From: Candidatus Scatomonas pullistercoris
GTDB taxonomy: Bacteria > Bacillota > Clostridia > Lachnospirales > Lachnospiraceae
Length of the DNA stretch: 64,000 nucleotides
Assembly: GCA_018713515.1 (NCBI GenBank)
Contig: DVOO01000011.1
Location: 1-64,000 of the forward strand
Direction of reading: 5' to 3'
This document shows positions 1-8,242 of the stretch, piece after piece; position 1 is the stretch's first letter, and the number at the start of each line of letters is the position of its first letter. Below the pieces are notes generated by a model, which made no database searches, was not told the origin of the DNA, and saw only the letters and a list, made by a program, of their open reading frames with translations. Both the position numbers and the translations under genes were made by a program.

Positions 1-1
1 C

Positions 2-334
2 CTGCAGTTTGTTCTGGAAAGTCTGATGACAGCCGCGGCTGCTTTTCTGATCAGCTGCGTACTGGCCGGCCCGGCCATTCGGGGCGCCGGGGCGATGGCG
101 GAAGAACTGACGGCGCCCGGGGAAGGGGAGCAGGCGTATTCTGCCGAGGTTGTATCCTACAATCTGGAGATTGAAAAAGTCGCGGCAGATCGGATTACCC
201 TGGATACACAGATGGACGGAGGGACACTTCTTATTACGGCGGTTTTGGTCTGCGGGATATCCGCCGGGAGCGCCATGGCTGCAAGCGTAAAGAACTTCCG
301 GAAAAATCCCAAAGAAATGTTGGAAGTGATCTGA
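2..334 (+). CDS. FtsX-like ABC transporter permease, C-terminal fragment cut by the window edge
   Basis: The reading frame is already open at the first base and runs to a TGA at 332-334, so only the last 110 or so residues are present. The visible part has a hydrophobic helix near the edge, an extracytoplasmic stretch and a final transmembrane helix, followed by a basic end (KNFRKNPKEMLEVI). This is the usual C-terminus of MacB/FtsX-type permeases and closely resembles the ends of the permeases at 575 and 3104, including a shared pattern (SYNLEIEKVAADRITLDTQ here, a similar IEIQQIASEKIQLDTK stretch in the next one). It is therefore a paralogue of those two. The associated ATPase is not in the window and may lie to the left. 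Partial only because of the window boundary. Confidence 0.8.
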   Translation: MQFVLESLMTAAAAFLISCVLAGPAIRGAGAMAEELTAPGEGEQAYSAEVVSYNLEIEKVAADRITLDTQMDGGTLLITAVLVCGISAGSAMAASVKNFRKNPKEMLEVI

Positions 335-511
335 GCAGATAAGGTGCTCATACAAAAGAAGAGTAATAGAGAGGAAAACAGTAGAATCTATGTGGAGGAT
401 GTGTGATGATGGTTGTAATTGTGGCTGGCCGGCATGCCCGTGTGCAACAGATAAATCTCTTTTATATTCGTGCGTTGAGAAATTGTATTTCGATAACATA
501 TGAAATATTTG

Positions 512-540
512 TTACAAGCTTTTTATTATAGCCTTATACT
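512..540 (+). promoter_or_regulatory. possible promoter of the permease-protease operon
   Basis: TTACAA at 512-517 and TATACT at 535-540 are 17 bases apart in a very AT-rich stretch, 34 bases upstream of the start at 575. The -35 box is weak. The gap 335-574 otherwise shows nothing recognisable. Confidence 0.35.
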
Positions 541-574
541 ATCCATGTAATCTATACAAAGGGTAATAAGAAAT

Positions 575-2002
575 ATGGGGAATTTAAAGCGTGCATTGGT
601 ATATCTGCAACGAAAAAAAGGCAGAAGTATTTTGCTAATACTAATCCTTTTTATCCTTGCGAGTATTTTATTGACGGGTTTTTCCATGGTAAGAAGTGCA
701 GAACAAGAGAATCAAGCTTTACAGCAAAGCTTGGGGAGCAGTTTTGTTCTGAAGGCAGATCTGAACAATTCGGGATACTATGAGCCCAGAGTAGGTGACG
801 GATATTCTTATCAGATTTATGTGGGTCCGATGATTACAGAAGACATTATTAAAGAAATCAGCGGAATAGAGGGAGTTGTAGATTCTTTTACAGACAGTGC
901 TTCTGTTATGTGGACCAATGTAGAATTAAAACCTGCGCAGTGGACGGCCTCAAAGCCATCAACGGTGATTAGCAGCGATTACATAAAAATACGGAAACAG
1001 GTTACGACTCTTTTTCATTGCGAAAAGGGAGAACACCATCCTTATTTTGAGAATGGGGCCTTTAAAATTATCGAAGGAAGAAATATTCAAGAGACGGACC
1101 GGCAGACAGCAGTAATTTCTGACGAAGTGGCCAGCCGCAATCATTTAGGGTTAAAAGACAAAATCCTCATAAAAAACCGTTCTTTGAAAAATGGGGAAGT
1201 TTGTTTGGAGGATCAGGCAATAGAACTGGAGATTGTAGGGATCTTCCATGTGAATTTTTATCAGGAAATAACGGATTTTACCAGTGAAGACGCGGTGGCG
1301 GAAAATTTTATTTTTACAGATATGGATACAGAAGTACAGATACGTAAGAATTCGGGACAGGCTTCTGAAAAGGAATACACAAAAGCGGTTTTTTATGTAG
1401 ACAGTCCGGATATTCTTGATTCTGTTATGGAGAACGTGAAAGACAAAATCCATTTAAACGGATTATTAATGGAAAAGGATGACAGCGGCTATGCAGCAGC
1501 CGTAAAGCCGTACCAGCAGGTAGGAACTTTTACAAAGAGTATTTTAGTATCGGTAGTGATCGGCTGTTTTATTATCTTATCCTTACTCCAATCTCTTTGG
1601 ATGAAAAGCAGGAAGAAAGAAGTCGGCATCCTGTTTGCCTTGGGGATTGGTAAACGAAGCGTATGGGTGCAGTTTCTAGTGGAAAATATCATGGCAGCAG
1701 GAATTGCCTTTGTACTGGCGTGTGTGTTTGCAGGGCCATTTTCCGGAAAAATAGGAGATTTGGCTGAAGATATGGTTTCGCCGGAGGCGGGTACACAGAG
1801 GTATGAAATCATAGAAAGCCAAACTGCAAATATAGAGATTCAACAGATAGCCTCTGAAAAAATCCAATTGGACACGAAACTGACGGCACCAGAAATTTCC
1901 GCTGTGGCTCTTCTGACAACGCTTGTTTCCGTTGCAGATATCACAATAGCGATTAGAAAATATACCAGAGAAAATCCGAAACAATTATTAAATTCTACAT
2001 AA
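575..2002 (+). CDS. FtsX-like ABC transporter permease
   Basis: A 475-residue membrane protein with the MacB/FtsX layout: an N-terminal helix at about residues 18-40, a long extracytoplasmic domain (about 45-315), then three C-terminal helices at about 318-342, 368-390 and 445-463, ending in a basic tail (KYTRENPKQLLNST). Such permeases pair with an ATPase and usually export peptides or lipids, or transmit conformational change; no ATPase is visible here. It shares the ENFIFTD motif and overall plan with the permease at 3104, so they are paralogues. The next gene starts 9 bases downstream, indicating one operon. The DNA is clearly AT-richer than the 3104 paralogue, suggesting a different origin. 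The ribosome site (AAGGG) is weak. Substrate unknown. Confidence 0.85.
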   Translation: MGNLKRALVYLQRKKGRSILLILILFILASILLTGFSMVRSAEQENQALQQSLGSSFVLKADLNNSGYYEPRVGDGYSYQIYVGPMITEDIIKEISGIEGVVDSFTDSASVMWTNVELKPAQWTASKPSTVISSDYIKIRKQVTTLFHCEKGEHHPYFENGAFKIIEGRNIQETDRQTAVISDEVASRNHLGLKDKILIKNRSLKNGEVCLEDQAIELEIVGIFHVNFYQEITDFTSEDAVAENFIFTDMDTEVQIRKNSGQASEKEYTKAVFYVDSPDILDSVMENVKDKIHLNGLLMEKDDSGYAAAVKPYQQVGTFTKSILVSVVIGCFIILSLLQSLWMKSRKKEVGILFALGIGKRSVWVQFLVENIMAAGIAFVLACVFAGPFSGKIGDLAEDMVSPEAGTQRYEIIESQTANIEIQQIASEKIQLDTKLTAPEISAVALLTTLVSVADITIAIRKYTRENPKQLLNST

Positions 2003-2011
2003 AGGGGCAGT

Positions 2012-3082
2012 ATGAAGAAAATTGTTATGATTGACACAGAAATAGATCCTTCCGGTCTGCACTGTTCTAAATTTACGCACCTCGTCTCCCAAAGCCTGAA
2101 GAGGGAGAAGGGAAATCAATTCCGGCCTTCCCATGGTACGATCTGCGCGGAAATCCTGGATCAGTTTCTGGAAGACTACGAATTGATAAATATAGAAGCC
2201 CTGCCCAATGAAAATCTGGGAAAAAGAAAAGCCATGGGAAGCATCCAGGCTCTGCGGGAAGCGCTGGAGATATGTCTGGACCTGAAAGCGGATATTGTTT
2301 CCATCAGCGCGGCGACCACCCTTTTATCAGATTCTGCTGTGATCTGTGATCTGGCGTTCAAACTCAGCCAGACCAGCATCCTGGTAGCCGCTCTGGACAA
2401 TCATGGATTTGTCAGTCTGCCGGCCAGCTATCCGTTTGTGATAGGGGTACAGGCGGACCGAGCGGGTTTCTTAAAACCGGGGGAGCTTGCCTGCCGCAGA
2501 GAGGATGAAGCCGGCGCCCCTCTCTATGCAGGCTGCGGACAAAACACACAGAGCGGATTTTCCTACAGCCCCTCCAACAGCTTTGCTGTGCCGGTTGCGG
2601 CCGCCTGGTGCGGCCGTATCCTGGAAAGAGGAGGGGACGTTTTCGGGGCCTGTGAAAGCCTGCCCCGGTATCCTTTTGAAAACCGTCCGGCGGATACTTC
2701 CCTGTGGGCCCATCCCCCGGGGACGATCCCCCGTGTAACGCTGGAAGGACCGGATTCCGTTTCCATCTGCCGAAGGGCCATGGACCGGCTGTATCAGGCA
2801 TATCAGGTACAGGCCGCGGCCTTATCCTGGGAAAGGGAAAGCGGAGATATCCGTATCCGCGAAGGGAAGGACGGAGCCCTGAAAGAGGAAATCCAATGCA
2901 TGGAGACCCGGTATAAAACAGATATCCTTTTCTTTTTGACTTGCGGGTCTTTTAGCAATACAATAAAAGAAAAGATAGAGCCGAATCTGGAGATCCGAAC
3001 CGACGGAGAGGGTACCCGCATCTTTTATGAGACAAACTGTGTTTCCGTATCGGAGGAGAAGCTGGCAGATACAGGCTCCTGA
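2012..3082 (+). CDS. subtilisin-like (S8) serine protease, cytoplasmic
   Basis: A 356-residue protein whose first 200 residues carry a recognisable S8 active site in the right order: Asp8 in MIDTEID, His41 in SHGT, oxyanion Asn130 in ALDNHG, and Ser190 in SNSFAVP, which corresponds to the usual GTSxAxP. All catalytic positions are kept although the flanking motifs diverge. There is no signal peptide or membrane helix, so it should act in the cytoplasm. The C-terminal 140 residues match nothing I recognise. It is sandwiched between two FtsX-type permeases (9 and 21 base gaps), which suggests that it processes or degrades a peptide handled by the transporter, as leader proteases do in peptide-export systems; no precursor peptide was found. 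That role is inference. Confidence 0.75.
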   Translation: MKKIVMIDTEIDPSGLHCSKFTHLVSQSLKREKGNQFRPSHGTICAEILDQFLEDYELINIEALPNENLGKRKAMGSIQALREALEICLDLKADIVSISAATTLLSDSAVICDLAFKLSQTSILVAALDNHGFVSLPASYPFVIGVQADRAGFLKPGELACRREDEAGAPLYAGCGQNTQSGFSYSPSNSFAVPVAAAWCGRILERGGDVFGACESLPRYPFENRPADTSLWAHPPGTIPRVTLEGPDSVSICRRAMDRLYQAYQVQAAALSWERESGDIRIREGKDGALKEEIQCMETRYKTDILFFLTCGSFSNTIKEKIEPNLEIRTDGEGTRIFYETNCVSVSEEKLADTGS

Positions 3083-3103
3083 GCTGAGAGAGGAGGGGAT
3101 TGG

Positions 3104-4489
3104 ATGAGCGCTGTCAAACGGGCATGGCTGTATCTGAGAAGAAAGATGGGCAGGACGGTGATCCTGCTGGCGGTCCTGGCCGTATTATCCGTGCTGGTGC
3201 TGCTGTGCATCTCTGTGGGAAACGCGGCGGATACGGCCCTGCAGAATCTCCGGAAGACCATGGGCGGCTACTTCCGCGTCAGTACGGATTACGAAAAAGG
3301 CGGAGAGCAGCAGGTGGATGAGGAAATGGTGAAAAAGATCCTGGAGGTGGAGGGCATCAAGGCCTGGAACGGCCTGGATACCACCTATCTTCTGGTGGAG
3401 GACGCGTATCTGAAACCAGGGCGGTTTACCGGGGAGGGAGATTACAGGGCGTCCCTGGCCCGCTTTTTCAGCTGTTCCGATACCAGCCTGCACGAATATT
3501 TCTTTCTCCATTCCTTCTCCCTGGCGGAGGGGCGGCACATCACCCCCGAGGATTCGGGGAAAGCCCTGATCTCCCGGGAACTGGCGGATTTAAACGGTCT
3601 TTCTGTGGGGGATACCTTTTCCGCCAGGCAGGATCTGACCAGCGCCCCGGAAGAAGTGCGGGAGAGCGCGTCCGCGTTTGAACTGGAGATCGTGGGCATT
3701 TATGAGATCGACGTGCCTCAGGTACAGAGCTCCGACAGTGCCGAGTGCGATATGGCGGAAAATTTTATCTTTACGGATACGGATTATATCCGCCGGGTAA
3801 AAGGGGAATTCCGGGAGAACCCGGTGGACTTCTATTCCAGCGGCGCCGCCTTCTTTGTGGAAAATCCCAAAGAACAGAACGCGGTGGTGGCGGAGGTCCT
3901 GCAGATCCCCGGGTATGACTGGGAGGGCTTTGAGCTGGTTCAGAATAACAAAAACTATGAGGACTCGGCCGGACCGCTGGAACGGATGGCCGGACTCATT
4001 ACCGCCATGATCCTGGCGATCCTGCTGATCGGCGTGGTGCTGGTCACGCTGGTGCTGTTTCTGTGGATGAGGGACCGGGTACACGAGATCGGAATCCTTT
4101 TATCCCTGGGAATCCGCAAAAGGGGCATCCTGGGACAGCATCTGCTGGAAAACCTGCTGACGGCGGCGGCGGCTTTTCTGGCGGCCTGGTGCATCAGCGC
4201 CGCGGCCGCAGGACAGCTGGAACATTTTGTGGGCGATGCGGTTTCCGTAAATATCGCGGAAGAAGCGGAAAATGGAAAGGCAGGCCGCCGGGCACAGGAA
4301 CTTTTGTACCCGGATCCGGTGGAGAGCCGCCAGGTGGACGCCCAGGAACTGGTGAAAGTGCGGATCGGTATGCGGGAGCTGGCGGAAGTGGCCGGCGCAG
4401 GCGTGCTTCTGATCCTGCTGTCGGCGGGCATCGCTTCCGGGCTGGTGCTGCGGATGAAGCCGAAAGAGATTTTTTCAAACGCAGGATAG
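3104..4489 (+). CDS. FtsX-like ABC transporter permease
   Basis: A 461-residue permease with an N-terminal transmembrane helix (about 17-40), a large extracytoplasmic domain and three C-terminal helices (about 300-325, 348-370, 425-445), ending in MKPKEIFSNAG. It follows the protease gene by 21 bases with AGAGAGGAGGGG as ribosome site, and is the last gene of the permease-protease-permease operon. It is paralogous to the gene at 575 but much GC-richer, matching the housekeeping DNA to its right. The transported or sensed compound cannot be told from sequence, and the operon portion visible here lacks an ATPase. Confidence 0.85.
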   Translation: MSAVKRAWLYLRRKMGRTVILLAVLAVLSVLVLLCISVGNAADTALQNLRKTMGGYFRVSTDYEKGGEQQVDEEMVKKILEVEGIKAWNGLDTTYLLVEDAYLKPGRFTGEGDYRASLARFFSCSDTSLHEYFFLHSFSLAEGRHITPEDSGKALISRELADLNGLSVGDTFSARQDLTSAPEEVRESASAFELEIVGIYEIDVPQVQSSDSAECDMAENFIFTDTDYIRRVKGEFRENPVDFYSSGAAFFVENPKEQNAVVAEVLQIPGYDWEGFELVQNNKNYEDSAGPLERMAGLITAMILAILLIGVVLVTLVLFLWMRDRVHEIGILLSLGIRKRGILGQHLLENLLTAAAAFLAAWCISAAAAGQLEHFVGDAVSVNIAEEAENGKAGRRAQELLYPDPVESRQVDAQELVKVRIGMRELAEVAGAGVLLILLSAGIASGLVLRMKPKEIFSNAG

Positions 4490-4857
4490 AAGATTGTGTT
4501 TGAAATCACATGGCAGATGGGTAGAAGCTGATCAGGGTATTAGGGCGTTCCCTGACAAGAGCGTATTTTATGAACATAAAATGCGTATCTTGCAAAAAAT
4601 ATCCGGCATTTACAAAGCTGACAACAGCAGTATTCCTTTAAGAACCTGCTGAAGCGTCAGGAAACGGAGGCCGTTAAAGGAGCGTCTCGTCAAACTGTTT
4701 GAAAGCTCTCTGAATTCGGCCGCTATACCGTTTGGCAGTTCATTCGTGACTCAGCACATAGGGCTGCTTAACAACCGGTTTGAAACAAATCTGCGATCCT
4801 GCTGGCCATGGAAAGCGGCTGTCAGCACCGGTTTCCGGGCAAAATGCAAGAAAACCG
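4490..4857. other. intergenic stretch without a recognisable gene
   Basis: No supported coding region. The only structure seen is an inverted repeat at about 4560-4587 (CGTATTTTATG facing CATAAAATGCG), which may help end the upstream transcript; it lacks a following T run. Confidence 0.4.
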
Positions 4858-4887
4858 TTGACAAATTGCAAAACTCTATTATATAAT
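4858..4887 (+). promoter_or_regulatory. promoter of the aspS T-box transcript
   Basis: TTGACA at 4858-4863 and TATAAT at 4882-4887 with an 18-base spacer, directly before the T-box leader. Both hexamers are consensus. Confidence 0.8.
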
Positions 4888-5171
4888 CTCAGCAATGGCG
4901 ATGACGAAGAGAAGTAGCACAGGAGATCGCTTCCAGTGAGCGGAGGACAGTGGAAACTCCGCAGAATGAGTCTGTGTGAATAACACTTTATCAGCTGCAA
5001 TCCGAACACTGAGCCGGAAAATCCCTCAGCCAGTAGGTGCGCCGTAGGCCGCGCGATAAGCGGCGGGGCTTTTCACGAAGCTGCAGAGAGACTGAAATCA
5101 GTAAATCAGGTGGTACCGCGGACACGAGCTGTTCGTCCTGAACAAACGTTCAAGGACGGATGGCTCTTTTT
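4888..5171 (+). promoter_or_regulatory. T-box riboswitch with apparent Asn (AAC) specifier, upstream of aspS
   Basis: The leader contains the T-box sequence AGGTGGTACCGCGG at 5108-5121 followed by a terminator. In stem I, AGTA at 4913-4916 precedes GCACAG (4917-4922), which pairs with CTGTGT (4972-4977). The facing loop strand reads GAAT-AAC-A from 4978, the same layout as the B. subtilis glyQS loop (GAAA-GGC-A). The specifier is therefore most simply AAC at 4982-4984, an asparagine codon, although the gene encodes aspartyl-tRNA synthetase. Uncharged tRNA would pair with the specifier and with the T-box bulge to block the terminator. CTCAG (4888-4892) facing CTGAG (5009-5013) may close the stem, though it lies very close to the predicted transcription start. 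Confidence 0.85.
5126..5171 (+). terminator. T-box regulated intrinsic terminator
   Basis: GAGC...CGTCCTGAAC (5126-5143) pairs with GTTCaAGGACG...GCTC (5148-5167), followed by a T run to 5171. It competes with the antiterminator containing the T-box sequence. Confidence 0.8.
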
Positions 5172-5193
5172 GCGCGTAAGCTACAAGCCGGGC

Positions 5194-5256
5194 GTCCTGG
5201 AAGTTTAAAGCTGGCGTGATGCTTGCATCAAAAGCCAGATTTAAACTTCCACGGAC
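5194..5256. repeat. long palindromic hairpin element in the aspS leader
   Basis: Nested, nearly perfect inverted repeat: GGAAGTTTAAA (5199-5209) with TTTAAACTTCC (5240-5250), CTGGC (5211-5215) with GCCAG (5234-5238), TGATGC (5218-5223) with GCATCA (5225-5230), with weaker GTCC/GGAC outer pairing. It lies between the T-box terminator and aspS. Its central GCTTGC resembles that of the palindrome at 39979-40040, so both may belong to a dispersed repeat class. Confidence 0.6.
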
Positions 5257-5263
5257 ATGCGGC

Positions 5264-5370
5264 GACAGCCGCGAGGGAGCCGAGCGGAGCGAAGGCGAGC
5301 TGCCCGGCGGAAGTCAGAGAAGAGACAGCCGCGAGGGAGCCGAGTGGAGCGAAGGCGAACTGCCCGGCGG
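5264..5370. repeat. two 47-base direct repeats, 60-base period
   Basis: Copies at 5264-5310 and 5324-5370 begin GACAGCCGCGAGGGAGCCGA, end GCCCGGCGG and differ at two positions (C/T at 5285/5345, G/A at 5299/5359). The 13-base linker gives a 60-base period. The sequence lies in the untranslated part of the aspS transcript. Overlapping open frames here are repeat-driven and are not considered genes. Confidence 0.7.
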
Positions 5371-5432
5371 CGAGGAAGCCGGGCTATCCGGCGCGGATGT
5401 CCTGAGAAGAAGCAAACAGCAAGGAGGAGATT

Positions 5433-7184
5433 ATGAACACATCAAACATCTACCGCAGCCGTACCCTCAATCAGGTGAGTGAGGCGGATGTGGGACAGAA
5501 TCTGAAACTGGCCGGCTGGATTGAAAATATCCGGGATCACGGCGGCGTATCCTTTATTGACCTGCGTGACATGTACGGTATTATGCAGGTGGTTATGAGG
5601 GATACCAGTCTGCTGGACGGCCTGAATAAGGAGGACTGCATTTCTGTGGAGGGTGTCATCGAGCACCGGGATGAGGAAACCTACAATGATAAAATTCCCA
5701 CGGGAACCATTGAACTGGAGGCTCATAAGGTAGATGTTCTGGGAAAAGTGAGACGCCAGCTTCCCTTTGAGATCATAACCTCCAGGGAGACGCGGGAGGA
5801 TGTCCGTCTGAAGTACCGGTATCTGGATCTGAGAAACCGGAAAGTCCGCGACAACATGATCTTTCGTTCCCGGGTAATTTCCTTCCTGCGCCAGAAAATG
5901 ACAGAGATGGGATTCCTGGAAATTCAGACGCCGATTCTCTGCGCTTCGTCTCCGGAGGGTGCCCGGGACTACATTGTTCCCTCAAGAAAATTCAAGGGAA
6001 AATTCTACGCGCTGCCCCAGGCCCCGCAGCAGTATAAGCAGCTGCTGATGGTTTCCGGCTTTGACAAATATTTTCAGATTGCCCCCTGCTTCCGGGATGA
6101 GGATGCAAGAGCCGACCGCTCTCCCGGAGAGTTCTATCAGCTGGATTTTGAGATGAGCTTTGCCACCCAGGAGGATGTATTCCGGGCCGGTGAGGAAGTG
6201 CTTACAGCGGCCTTTAAAAAATTTGCGCCGGAGGGTTACGAGGTGACGGAAGCTCCCTATCCGGTGATCAGCTATAAGCAGGCCATGCTGGAATTCGGAA
6301 CAGATAAGCCGGATCTTAGAAATCCTCTGCGGATTGTGGATGTAACAGAATTCTTCCAGAACTGCACCTTCAAGCCCTTCCATAATAAGACTGTCCGGGC
6401 CATCAAGGTTCACGCGGATATGTCCAAGGGCTTCCACGAGAAGCTGCTGAAATTTGCCACATCCATCGGCATGGGGGGGCTGGGTTATCTGGAAGTAAAA
6501 GAGGATATGAGTTATAAGGGGCCCATTGACAAATTTATTCCCGCCGAGAAAAAGGGAGAGATTGCCGAGATCGCGGGACTGGAGCCCGGCGATACCATTT
6601 TCTTTATTGCGGATAACGAGGAGAGAGCATCGCTCTTTGCGGGACAGATCCGGACGGAGCTGGGGGAGAGACTGGATCTCTGCGAAAAGAATGCTTACCG
6701 GTTCTGTTTTGTCAACGACTTCCCCATGTATGAGTATGACAAAGAGGAGAAAAAGATTATTTTTACCCATAATCCCTTCTCCATGCCCCAGGGCGGTCTG
6801 GAAGCGCTGAATACCAAGGATCCCCTGGAGGTGCTGGCTTACCAGTATGATATTGTCTGCAACGGTGTGGAGCTTTCCTCCGGCGCGGTCAGAAACCACG
6901 ATCTGGATATTATGGTGAAAGCCTTTGAAATTGCAGGCTATACGGAGGAGGATCTTCAGAAAAAGTTCGGCGCCCTGTATCAGGCCTTCCAGTTCGGAGC
7001 TCCGCCCCACGCAGGCATGGCGCCGGGCATTGACCGTATGATCATGCTGCTGCGCAATGAGGAAAATATCCGCGAAGTGATCCCCTTCCCCATGAATGGA
7101 AATGCCCAGGATCTCATGTGCGGAGCACCGGGAGAGGTGACAGAAACCCAGCTTCGAGAGGTTCATATTAAGGTAAGGCAGTAA
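5433..7184 (+). CDS. aspS: aspartyl-tRNA synthetase
   Basis: A 583-residue class II synthetase, the normal length for bacterial AspRS. It attaches aspartate to tRNA in the cytoplasm. The N-terminal OB-fold anticodon-binding domain (about 15-110) is followed by the catalytic core with motif 2 (FRDEDARADRSPGEFYQLDFE, about 222-242), the bacterial GAD insertion domain (about 290-420) and motif 3 (GAPPHAGMAPGIDRMIMLL, about 530-550). The start is fixed by AAGGAGGAGATT just before the ATG. It is controlled by the upstream T-box, whose apparent Asn specifier raises the possibility that the enzyme is non-discriminating and also charges tRNA-Asn for later amidation; sequence inspection alone cannot settle that. 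Confidence 0.96.
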   Translation: MNTSNIYRSRTLNQVSEADVGQNLKLAGWIENIRDHGGVSFIDLRDMYGIMQVVMRDTSLLDGLNKEDCISVEGVIEHRDEETYNDKIPTGTIELEAHKVDVLGKVRRQLPFEIITSRETREDVRLKYRYLDLRNRKVRDNMIFRSRVISFLRQKMTEMGFLEIQTPILCASSPEGARDYIVPSRKFKGKFYALPQAPQQYKQLLMVSGFDKYFQIAPCFRDEDARADRSPGEFYQLDFEMSFATQEDVFRAGEEVLTAAFKKFAPEGYEVTEAPYPVISYKQAMLEFGTDKPDLRNPLRIVDVTEFFQNCTFKPFHNKTVRAIKVHADMSKGFHEKLLKFATSIGMGGLGYLEVKEDMSYKGPIDKFIPAEKKGEIAEIAGLEPGDTIFFIADNEERASLFAGQIRTELGERLDLCEKNAYRFCFVNDFPMYEYDKEEKKIIFTHNPFSMPQGGLEALNTKDPLEVLAYQYDIVCNGVELSSGAVRNHDLDIMVKAFEIAGYTEEDLQKKFGALYQAFQFGAPPHAGMAPGIDRMIMLLRNEENIREVIPFPMNGNAQDLMCGAPGEVTETQLREVHIKVRQ

Positions 7185-7216
7185 TCCCGAAGAACCCTTT
7201 GGGGGAGGTGGAGAGA

Positions 7217-7564
7217 ATGGTGATGGTCATGATTCTGGTGGATTTCCTGGTGCCGGTTCTGATGCTGCTGTTTGGAATGGCCCTGTGGAAGGCTCCCCCT
7301 GACAGTGTGGATAAATGGTATGGCTACCGGACAAAACGGGCCCTTAAGAGCCAAGAGGCGTATGTATTTGCCCAGATCCGTATAGGAAAAATCTGGACGG
7401 CCGCTGCCGTGCCGCTGGCGGCGCTGACGCTCGGGCTTGTTCTGGCCTTCCGGGAGCACCAGGAATTCGAGACAATATCTCTGGCTGTTCTGGCCGGGCA
7501 GATAGTGGTAATGCTGCTTTGCATGATACCTGTGGAGATGGCGCTGAAGAAAAAATATGGATGA
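7217..7564 (+). CDS. SdpI-family membrane protein
   Basis: A 115-residue protein with three hydrophobic segments (about 5-20, 58-78, 85-105) and the SdpI family signature between helices one and two: WYGYRTKRALKSQEAYVFAQIRIGK fits the family pattern GYRTxxSxxxxxxWxxAxxxxGK (shown here only to describe the match). B. subtilis SdpI is an immunity protein and signal transducer; many clostridial homologues have no known role. An upstream TTG at 7199 is in frame, but GGGGGAGGTGGAGA places the ribosome at the ATG at 7217. It sits 32 bases after aspS and 9 before the next gene, so it is probably co-transcribed with one or both. Confidence 0.7.
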   Translation: MVMVMILVDFLVPVLMLLFGMALWKAPPDSVDKWYGYRTKRALKSQEAYVFAQIRIGKIWTAAAVPLAALTLGLVLAFREHQEFETISLAVLAGQIVVMLLCMIPVEMALKKKYG

Positions 7565-7573
7565 GGTACGGAC

Positions 7574-8242
7574 ATGGAACGCGATATAAATATGGAAGAG
7601 ATATCCGACGGACGCCTGTATGGTCTCAATGATATGGTGAAGGCGGACTGCCGGGACTGCCGGGGGTGCTCCGTCTGCTGCCGGGACATGGGTACTTCTA
7701 TTCTGCTTGACCCCCTGGATGTTCATCTTCTGTCAGAAGGGCTGGGACAGAACTTTGAAGCGCTGCTGAACAGCGGATATATGGAACTGCATGTGGTGGA
7801 CGGCATGATCCTGCCCAATCTGAAAATGGACGAAAACCGGAACTGCTGTGCCTTTCTGAACGAGCAGGGGCGCTGCTCCGTTCACAGCTTTCGTCCCGGG
7901 ATCTGCCGGATCTTTCCCCTGGGGAGATTTTATGAAAACAGAGATTTCCGTTATTTTCTCCAGGTCCATGAGTGCCCGGCCGGTCGGAGCAAAATTAAAG
8001 TGAAAAAGTGGATCGATACGCCGGAGCTGCAGAAAAATCAGCAGTTCATCCGGGAATGGCATTACTTTCTGAAAGATATCCAGGAGACCTTCGAAACGGA
8101 AGCGGGTCTGGCCAGGCAGAAGGCCGTGAATCTGTACGTACTCCGGGAATTTTATCAGACGCCCTTCCGCGAAGGAGAATTTTACCGGCAGTTTCAGGAG
8201 CGCCTGGAGAGGGCCCGGCCCGCCTGCGGACTGACCCTTTAA
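7574..8242 (+). CDS. YkgJ-family cysteine cluster protein
   Basis: A 222-residue protein carrying the zinc- or iron-binding cysteine cluster of the YkgJ (CxxCxxxxC) family: CRDCRGCSVCCRDM near residues 18-32, a CAFL..GRCSVHSFRPGICRIFPLGR block near 96-122, and a later Cys around 135. Family members are widespread, and their biochemical role is not well defined. The gene follows the SdpI-like gene by nine bases. Its TAA stop (8240-8242) overlaps the stop of the convergent gene on the other strand (8239-8241), so the two transcription units collide here. Confidence 0.8.
   Translation: MERDINMEEISDGRLYGLNDMVKADCRDCRGCSVCCRDMGTSILLDPLDVHLLSEGLGQNFEALLNSGYMELHVVDGMILPNLKMDENRNCCAFLNEQGRCSVHSFRPGICRIFPLGRFYENRDFRYFLQVHECPAGRSKIKVKKWIDTPELQKNQQFIREWHYFLKDIQETFETEAGLARQKAVNLYVLREFYQTPFREGEFYRQFQERLERARPACGLTL

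Noticed and set aside
5264-5370. CRISPR-like repeat pair
   Set aside because: Only two imperfect copies separated by 13 bases, no further units and no cas genes.
5216-5482. Possible small Arg/Glu/Gly-rich protein over the 47-base repeats before aspS
   Set aside because: The reading frame stays open only because the repeat period is 60 bases; no ribosome site, and it would run into the aspS start.
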